Shown: positions 58,371-64,000 of the stretch, piece by piece
Numbering within the stretch: the first letter of the stretch is position 1
How the letters are laid out: each line of letters starts with the position of its first letter
NCBI RefSeq assembly: GCF_036840915.1
Contig: NZ_CP085725.1
Location: forward strand, 124,001-188,000
Length of the DNA: 64,000 nt
Direction: 5' to 3'
Origin: Flavobacterium hankyongi
GTDB lineage: Bacteria; Bacteroidota; Bacteroidia; Flavobacteriales; Flavobacteriaceae
Position numbers and translations under genes: made by a program
Notes under the pieces: generated by a model
Databases searched by the model: none
The model's input: only the letters and a program-made list of their open reading frames with translations
Told to the model about the DNA's origin: nothing

Positions 58371-59960
58371 TTAATGCATTGCATCAGATATATCAACTTT
58401 GTTTTTTGAGCGTTTGATGAGTAAAACAATAGGGATACAGCATAAAAACATAATGCCTAATGCCATGAAAATATCCATATAAGCCAATACCGTACTTTGT
58501 TTTAAAATAGATAAATCAAATAACTGATAGGCTTTTTGCATTGCTTCATTTGCACTGAATCCTTTTGAACGGAACATTCTTTTCATAGCGTTTAAACGCT
58601 CTTGTACTTCAAATTTACTACCATCAAGATTAGCGATTAAATCGACACGATGTTTTTGTGAAAAACGTGTTATGAACGTAGTAATAATTGCAATACCAAA
58701 CGAACCTCCCAACTGTCTGAACATTCCTGTAAAAGCAGCTCCTTCACCAATATGTTTTCCTTTTAGAGTTGAAAGCGAAAGCGTGGTAATTGGTACAAAT
58801 AATAATCCTAAGCCAATTCCTCTTAAGATTAATGGCCAATAAAAATGTTCAACGCCAGTATCTGGTGTCATTACGTTATGCATCCAAAAGGTAAAGAAGA
58901 AGAATACCAGGAATCCAACTGAAATCATATACGACTGTGGAATTCCTTTCTGAATCATTTTACCTACGAATGGCATTAATATAGCAGTTGTGATTGATCC
59001 TGGAATTAAAAGCATACCGGCATCAAGCGCTGTCCAACCTAAAATTTGTTGTGTATAAATTGGAATAATCAATGTTGAACCATATAATCCGAAACCTAAG
59101 ATGAATCCCATCAATATACCAATACGCAAGTTTCCATCTTTTAAAACACTTAAATTAACAATTGGATATTTGTATGTTAATTCCCTCCAAATGAAGGCTA
59201 ATAAGCCTAAGAAAGAGACAGTGCTCAAAATTATAATGGTAGAATTACTAAACCAATCGTCTTGCTGACCATGTTCTAATACGAATTGTAACGAGCCTAT
59301 GAATGCTGATAAAAATATGATTCCCCACCAGTCAACTTGATTGGCTTTTAGCTTTTCACCATATTTTGGACTTCTAACAAATGTTAATGTCAAAAATGTA
59401 GCAATAATTCCCAATGGAATGTTGATGTAGAAGATATAAGGCCATGAAAAATTATCTACTAGATAACCTCCTAAAGGAGGTCCCAGTGTTGGTCCTACAA
59501 TTACTCCCATACCATAAATTGCCTGTGCCATACTCCTTTTTTCTACTGGATAACTTTCGGTAATAATAGTTTGTGCAGTTACCAATAAGGCACCTCCACC
59601 AAGACCTTGTATGAAACGAAATGCTACCAGTTCCCAAATATTGGTTGCGTTACCACATAAAAATGAGGCTACAGTAAATACAATAATGGAAACAGCAAAA
59701 TAATTTCTTCTTCCAAATTGTTGGGACAACCAACTTGTCATTGGTATTACGATTACGTTTGCAATTGCATAGGCAGTAATTACCCATGCTACATCGGTAA
59801 GAGTAGCGCCTAAACTTCCGCGCATATTGGTCAAGGCCACGTTTACAATGGTGGTATCTACAATTTCCAGTAAGGCACAAAGTACTGCCGTAATGGTAAT
59901 AATGACTCTTCTAAAACCGTATTCGACTAAATCGTTGTCTGCTGTTGCTGCTGTTGCCAT
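58371..59960 (-). CDS. emrB: EmrB/QacA-type MFS efflux transporter
   Basis: A 529-residue DHA2-family transporter with 14 predicted membrane helices. Motif D1-like (EIVDTTIVNVALTNMRGSLG) follows helix 1, motif A (WLSQQFGRRNYF) the second, and motif C (YGMGVIVGPTLGPPLGG) marks an antiporter. It works with the membrane-fusion and TolC proteins encoded before it to expel drugs across both membranes. Last gene of the operon. Confidence 0.95.
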   Translation of the reverse strand: MATAATADNDLVEYGFRRVIITITAVLCALLEIVDTTIVNVALTNMRGSLGATLTDVAWVITAYAIANVIVIPMTSWLSQQFGRRNYFAVSIIVFTVASFLCGNATNIWELVAFRFIQGLGGGALLVTAQTIITESYPVEKRSMAQAIYGMGVIVGPTLGPPLGGYLVDNFSWPYIFYINIPLGIIATFLTLTFVRSPKYGEKLKANQVDWWGIIFLSAFIGSLQFVLEHGQQDDWFSNSTIIILSTVSFLGLLAFIWRELTYKYPIVNLSVLKDGNLRIGILMGFILGFGLYGSTLIIPIYTQQILGWTALDAGMLLIPGSITTAILMPFVGKMIQKGIPQSYMISVGFLVFFFFTFWMHNVMTPDTGVEHFYWPLILRGIGLGLLFVPITTLSLSTLKGKHIGEGAAFTGMFRQLGGSFGIAIITTFITRFSQKHRVDLIANLDGSKFEVQERLNAMKRMFRSKGFSANEAMQKAYQLFDLSILKQSTVLAYMDIFMALGIMFLCCIPIVLLIKRSKNKVDISDAMH

Positions 59961-60008
59961 TTTCTTTTTTCTAAATGATACTTATGATTTTAGTCTGTGT
60001 TTTTTAAA

Positions 60009-61082
60009 TTATTTGATGTGAACATCAACTTCAACATTCATACCTGGACGTAATAATTTTACTTTCTCATTAGCATTGTCTAAACTAATTTTAACTGGTA
60101 AACGTTGGATGGTTTTTACGAAGTTACCTGTAGCATTATCTGGAGGTAAAATCGAGAATTTCGAACCTGTTGCTGGAGAGAAAGAAGCTACTGTTCCTTC
60201 AAATTCTTCGTCAGGGAAAGCATCTGCTTTGATAGATACTTTTTGACCTACAACCATTTTGTTTAATTGCGTTTCTTTAAAGTTAGCAATTACCCAAGTT
60301 TCTTGATTATTTACAATATAGAATAATGATTGTCCTGGTTGGATCATTTGCCCTGGCTGAATAGCAATTTTAGATACTTGTCCATCTGTAGCAGCAGTAA
60401 CAACTGTATAGTTTAAATTTAATTGAGCAGCATTTAATATTGCTTTAGCTCTTTCAATATTTGCAGCAGCTACTTCAGCTTGTTTAGAAGTTACATTTGA
60501 TTTAGAAGCGGCAACTGTTTTTTGGTATGCACTTGCTCTTTGTTGATCTTGTAATATTTTTAACTGATTTTGTGCTTCTAATTTAGCTGCTTCAGCTTGT
60601 TCAAATTGTTGTTTTGTGATTGAATGATTTTTGTACAAATTAGCATAACGCTCGTAGTCGTTAGTTGCTCTTGTTAATCTGATTTTAGCATTTTCGATGC
60701 TTCCAACAGTCGATTGTACATTGGCATCAGATACAGAAACATTAGCTTGTGCAGTACCAATATCTGCTTTAGAAACCGCATAATTTTCTTGAGCACCAAT
60801 TAAAGCTGCTTTCGCTTCTTCTACTTTTACAACATAATCTCTGTTATCAATAGTAAAAAGCGTATCTCCTTTTTTTACAAAGTCGTTATCTTTTACATAT
60901 ACTTTAGTAATGTATCCACCTACACGTGGGATAATTGGATTCATGTTTTTTTCAACTTGTGCATCATCAGTAGTTTCGTGAGCCAATGAGTGCATGTATT
61001 TGTAAACTCCGTATGAACCTCCTAGAAGAATTAATATTCCGAATATTAATATGAATTTTTTATTTGTTTCTTTCTTTTTCAT
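60009..61082 (-). CDS. emrA: HlyD/EmrA-type membrane-fusion protein
   Basis: A 357-residue membrane-fusion protein: N-terminal helix (about 9-27), half lipoyl domain (ETTDDAQVEKNMNPIIPRVGG near 36-56, then VKKGDTLFTID), alpha-helical hairpin about 95-205 with Ala/Gln-rich heptads, the second lipoyl half near 220-260 (DGQVSKIAIQPGQMI), and a beta barrel. Joins EmrB in the inner membrane with the TolC channel. 48 bp before emrB. Confidence 0.95.
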   Translation of the reverse strand: MKKKETNKKFILIFGILILLGGSYGVYKYMHSLAHETTDDAQVEKNMNPIIPRVGGYITKVYVKDNDFVKKGDTLFTIDNRDYVVKVEEAKAALIGAQENYAVSKADIGTAQANVSVSDANVQSTVGSIENAKIRLTRATNDYERYANLYKNHSITKQQFEQAEAAKLEAQNQLKILQDQQRASAYQKTVAASKSNVTSKQAEVAAANIERAKAILNAAQLNLNYTVVTAATDGQVSKIAIQPGQMIQPGQSLFYIVNNQETWVIANFKETQLNKMVVGQKVSIKADAFPDEEFEGTVASFSPATGSKFSILPPDNATGNFVKTIQRLPVKISLDNANEKVKLLRPGMNVEVDVHIK

Positions 61083-61094
61083 AGTATCGTGATT

Positions 61095-62405
61095 TTATTT
61101 TTGGGTCAAATTGAATGAGTTGATTAATTTACCTGAAGCAAATTGTAATTGGTAATATTTAAGAGCAATATCTGCTTGTGATAAAGCAAGATTGATTTTG
61201 GTTTGTAATTGTTGTGTATCAGCTTCTAGTAAATCGTTTGTGGTTGATAAACTGTTGTCGTATTTGTCTTTTACAATACGGTAGTTCTCTGTAGCTTGTT
61301 CTACTGCTTGTTTGTAAACAACATTTTGCTTTTCAGATAAATTGTAGTTTTCTTGTGCTTGTTGTACTTCTTCCTTTATCTTGTCATTCATCATAGAAAC
61401 AGCTGTCTTTGCTTGTTCTGCTTTAGATTTGGCTAATTTTACTTCTTTTCCATTTTTGAAGATATTTGATAGATCATAACTTACACCTACGCCAAAATTC
61501 ATGGCATTGGTTACTGTCATTACATCTTTTAAATCAAAGGCAATATAACCACCCATTAAAGCAATAGAGGGATAGTAGCCACTTTGCGATGCTTTTACAC
61601 CCGCTTCAGCTGCTTTTTGTTGAAAAGTTAATGCTTCAAGATCACTTCTTTTTGCTTCTATTGATGCATTTTTGTTAGATACCATGTCATTTTTAACAGC
61701 GTCAATATCAATATCAACTATAGTTCCTTCAGGTAATTTTAATAAAGTAGCTAACTGAAAGTTAATGATATTGAAGTTTTTTTGAGCGTTGTCCATAGAC
61801 AATTGTACATTTGATTCCTGTAATTGTGCTTTCAATAAATCGTTTCTAGCCATTAATCCATTATCAACCATCGCCGAAAAATCTTTTGTACGTTGTTGTG
61901 CACTTTTTAAATTTTCTTTGAACAGTTCAATCATTTCTTGTGATTGATATAGTTTAGCGAAAAGTTCTACAACATAAAGTCCAACTTCTTCTTTAGTGTG
62001 TATTGAATTTGAAGTTTCTGCTTTATATAAATTCTCAGATGCGTTAATAGAGTTTTTCAGTTTAAAACCATTAAATAAAGGCATCGACGCATTGGCTTGC
62101 CCAATCATCAATTGGCTTACTTCTATTCCTTTTCCGCTTGAACCTGAAGTTAATGATGAACTAACATCTGCATTAGTTAAACGCATATATTGTCCTGATA
62201 ATTTTACACTTGGATACTGATTGTTTTTTACAGTTTCCATTTCAAATTTTGCAGTGGCTGCCTTCAAATTAGCCATTGTAGTCTGATCACTTTTAGTAAC
62301 TGCTAAACTGATAGCTTCTTTGAGTGATAATTTCATTTTCTCTTGGGCAAAACCAGAGAACATTGCCATAAGGGCAATAAAAATTGTTATTTTATTATAT
62401 TTCAT
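61095..62405 (-). CDS. TolC-family outer-membrane efflux protein
   Basis: A 436-residue outer-membrane channel protein with signal peptide (residues 1-20) and two OEP repeats (about 25-210 and 235-425), rich in Gln/Ala coiled-coil helices (KLSLKEAISLAVTKSDQT; ALTFQQKAAEAGVKASQSGYYPSI). Trimer forms the exit duct of the EmrAB pump. 12 bp upstream of emrA; its start overlaps the end of the TetR gene by 11 bp. Confidence 0.9.
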   Translation of the reverse strand: MKYNKITIFIALMAMFSGFAQEKMKLSLKEAISLAVTKSDQTTMANLKAATAKFEMETVKNNQYPSVKLSGQYMRLTNADVSSSLTSGSSGKGIEVSQLMIGQANASMPLFNGFKLKNSINASENLYKAETSNSIHTKEEVGLYVVELFAKLYQSQEMIELFKENLKSAQQRTKDFSAMVDNGLMARNDLLKAQLQESNVQLSMDNAQKNFNIINFQLATLLKLPEGTIVDIDIDAVKNDMVSNKNASIEAKRSDLEALTFQQKAAEAGVKASQSGYYPSIALMGGYIAFDLKDVMTVTNAMNFGVGVSYDLSNIFKNGKEVKLAKSKAEQAKTAVSMMNDKIKEEVQQAQENYNLSEKQNVVYKQAVEQATENYRIVKDKYDNSLSTTNDLLEADTQQLQTKINLALSQADIALKYYQLQFASGKLINSFNLTQK

Positions 62406-63018
62406 AGGTTAAAAGGGCTTTAATAGTTTGTTTTATATGACGAGTAAGTTCTGAATTGATATACGTTTCAAATTCTTCATCAGTATTCAAATCCATAATA
62501 GATTTAAAAAAAGGCTTATTCATTTGAAAATGAAAGTAGGTTCCCATGATAGTTGTAGGTATTAGAACAACATTAATGTCTGTTCTAAATATTCCTTTTT
62601 CCTGTCCTTCTGCAATCATATTTTTCAAAATATTCAAATTATCTTTTTTCATTTCATTGAAAGCATCACAATTCATGATTCGCTTTCCAGATGACATTTC
62701 GAAATGAATAATTTGATACATTCCTTTGTTCTTATTGATACGTTTGATATACAATTCAATAAGACGGTCAATTTTTTCAAGAGGGGTAAGGTCTTGCTGG
62801 TATAAATTTTCCATTTGTAATCGCATGTCAGAAATACGATACACTATTAAAGCATCTAATAATTTTTCTTTAGAACCAAAATAGTAGGAAATCATGGCGA
62901 TGTTAATATTGGCAACTCTGGCAATATCTCTTACAGAAGTTCCATCAAAACCATGTTCAGCAAATAGCTTTTCGGCCACTTGTAAAATTTCAATTTGCTT
63001 TTCGTTAAAATCAGTCAT
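62395..63018 (-). CDS. TetR-family repressor of the efflux operon
   Basis: A 207-residue TetR regulator. N-terminal HTH at about 7-55 (FAEHGFDGTSVRDIARVANINIAMISYYFGSKEKLLDAL). The start is the ATG at 63018; a longer frame starts with GTG at 63057 inside the operator. The C-terminal ligand domain is all helical. It leads the operon tetR-tolC-emrA-emrB, so it likely represses its own operon through the two palindromes just upstream and is released by a pump substrate. Confidence 0.9.
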   Translation of the reverse strand: MTDFNEKQIEILQVAEKLFAEHGFDGTSVRDIARVANINIAMISYYFGSKEKLLDALIVYRISDMRLQMENLYQQDLTPLEKIDRLIELYIKRINKNKGMYQIIHFEMSSGKRIMNCDAFNEMKKDNLNILKNMIAEGQEKGIFRTDINVVLIPTTIMGTYFHFQMNKPFFKSIMDLNTDEEFETYINSELTRHIKQTIKALLTYEI

Positions 63019-63044
63019 TTTAAATTTGATTTTAAATTCGAGTA

Positions 63045-63082
63045 CAAAATTAAACACTTGTTTAAATTAAACGTTTGTTTAA
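63045..63082 (-). promoter_or_regulatory. Tandem TetR operators and promoter
   Basis: Two near-identical 16-bp near-palindromes, TTAAACACTTGTTTAA (63050-63065) and TTAAACGTTTGTTTAA (63067-63082), lie 31 bp upstream of the TetR start. TAATTTTG on the minus strand (63052-63045) fits the -7 consensus and overlaps the first operator, so bound repressor would block the operon. Confidence 0.75.
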
Positions 63083-63130
63083 TTTATTTTTAACTTTTTT
63101 TTAACAAAAACATTTGACTTTGTGAGTAAA

Positions 63131-63168
63131 TAAAAAGCCCGTCTGTAAAGGAGACGAGCTTATTTTTA
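63131..63168 (-). terminator. Rho-independent terminator after trpA
   Basis: AAGCCCGTCT (63135-63144) pairs with AGACGAGCTT (63152-63161) with one mismatch, loop 7 nt. Confidence 0.75.
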
Positions 63169-63927
63169 TTTGATATTTTTAATAAATTCAGGAATATTTT
63201 TTATTGGCTGACTTTTTATAAATTTAATGAACGAACTCCCAATAATAGCTCCTTTTTGATGTTGCGTAGCCTGTGAGAAAGTTTCTTTGTTGGAAATTCC
63301 AAAGCCTACAATTTGAGGTTCTTTTAAATTCATGTTAGCAATTCTTTCAAAATAGTCTTGTTGGATTGTTCCAAATGAATTTTGACTCCCCGTTGTACTC
63401 GAACTACTTACCATGTAGATAAAACTATCACTTAGATTGTCAATTTTCAGTATTCTTTCTTCGGAAGTTTGAGGGGTGATTAAGCAAATGTTTTTGAGAC
63501 CATAATGATCGAAAATATTTTTAAACTCATCTTCAAAAATATCTAATGGAAGATCAGGAATAATTAATCCATCAATACCAATTTCGGCACATTTCTGACA
63601 AAACTCATTTACTCCGAATTGCAAGATTGGATTGAAATAACCCATAATTATTAGCGGGATTTTGACATTCTTTCGAATATCTTTAAGTTGTTCGAAAAGC
63701 AATTTCGTGGTCATTCCGTTTTCTAAAGCCATGCTAGAACTTTCCTGAATTGTCGGACCATCAGCTAATGGATCACTAAAAGGTAAACCAATTTCAATCA
63801 TATCAACACCACTTTTTTCAAGCTCTTCAATAATAGAAACGGTGTCGTTTAAATCTGGAAACCCAGCCGTAAAATAGATTGAAAGTATTTTTTTGTTTTC
63901 CTGTAATTTTATATTTATTCGATTCAT
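63166..63927 (-). CDS. trpA: Tryptophan synthase alpha chain
   Basis: A 253-residue TIM-barrel enzyme that splits indole-3-glycerol phosphate and passes indole to TrpB. Catalytic Glu is in MIEIGLPFSDPLADGP (Glu-47 region) and Asp in IDGLIIPDLPLD. The phosphate loop reads VGFGISNKE and GAIIGSSFIKF. The length is slightly short but normal for Bacteroidota (about 253-265). It is the last gene of the trp operon on the minus strand; trpB should be beyond the right edge. Confidence 0.95.
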   Translation of the reverse strand: MNRINIKLQENKKILSIYFTAGFPDLNDTVSIIEELEKSGVDMIEIGLPFSDPLADGPTIQESSSMALENGMTTKLLFEQLKDIRKNVKIPLIIMGYFNPILQFGVNEFCQKCAEIGIDGLIIPDLPLDIFEDEFKNIFDHYGLKNICLITPQTSEERILKIDNLSDSFIYMVSSSSTTGSQNSFGTIQQDYFERIANMNLKEPQIVGFGISNKETFSQATQHQKGAIIGSSFIKFIKSQPIKNIPEFIKNIK

Positions 63928-63951
63928 TTTTTGATTTTTAAAATTATGTAG

Positions 63952-63999
63952 CCTTCGAGTACCTCAGGTTACTGGGTGGCTGAGGCTCTCGAAGCCACC
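63952..63999. repeat. Inverted repeat upstream of trpA, cut by the edge
   Basis: CTTCGAG (63954-63960) pairs with CTCGAAG (63988-63994) and GGTGGCT (63975-63981) with AGCCACC (63993-63999). GC-rich compared with its surroundings. It looks like a repetitive intergenic hairpin of the same kind as at 30236-30352. Between trpA and the next trp gene such an element would be transcribed. Confidence 0.45.
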
Positions 64000-64000
64000 A

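Overview
The window is a low-GC chromosome segment of a Bacteroidota bacterium, most likely Flavobacterium or a close relative. The evidence is the Bacteroidota-type promoters (TTG, 19-20 bp, TAnnTTTG), type IX secretion C-terminal sorting domains, a menaquinone (men) gene group, lysine-ending low-GC codon use and a tmRNA tag ending NNYALAA. It has two very different halves.

Region 1 (1-23.9 kb) is an accessory island that I read as an integron-like cassette array. Twelve attC-like sites alternate with genes. Ten are uninterrupted and two carry an IS. Each runs from an AAC triplet to a GTT triplet, 122-127 bp apart in the uninterrupted copies, and the arms are complementary. The ends of each cassette are complementary to each other in a cassette-specific way, as expected if the attC is rebuilt on excision. 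Read on the minus strand the order is: tyrosine recombinase (22590-23633), candidate attI (22450-22589), then cassettes K1 (retron), K2 (UvrD-like helicase), K3 (Dcm plus Eco47II-like restriction), K4 (two unknowns), K5 (exported unknown), K6 (HxlR, isochorismatase-like, SnoaL-like), K7 (DGQHR/DndB-like plus GIY-YIG), K8 (Shedu), K9 (DUF420-like), K10 (AccI-like restriction-modification), K11 (AIPR), K12 (membrane-anchored unknown) and a partial K13. Most cargo is anti-phage or plausibly so. The recombinase is Xer-like and I see no IntI-specific insert in it. Two copies of one IS110-family element, which read as identical, sit at the same point of two attC sites. The IS left end looks like a bridge RNA whose guides read as the IS ends and as the attC target.

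Region 2 (23.9-34.2 kb) is core genome: menD, a DUF2853 gene, cvfB, menB, menA, a UPF0173 hydrolase and menC for menaquinone synthesis, then a TPR protein and two cell-envelope proteins (helix-hairpin-helix, OmpA-like). Two structured intergenic elements lie here.

Region 3 (34.3-64 kb) holds a secreted M4 metalloprotease, a Crp/Fnr regulator, T9SS and beta-helix surface proteins, a LytTR two-component system, tmRNA (ssrA), a lipoprotein serine hydrolase, a saccharopine/alanine dehydrogenase-like enzyme, an M28 peptidase, a membrane-protein operon with a winged-helix regulator and CreD, kdsA, a TetR-TolC-EmrA-EmrB efflux operon with tandem operators, and trpA at the edge. No tRNA, rRNA or CRISPR array was seen.
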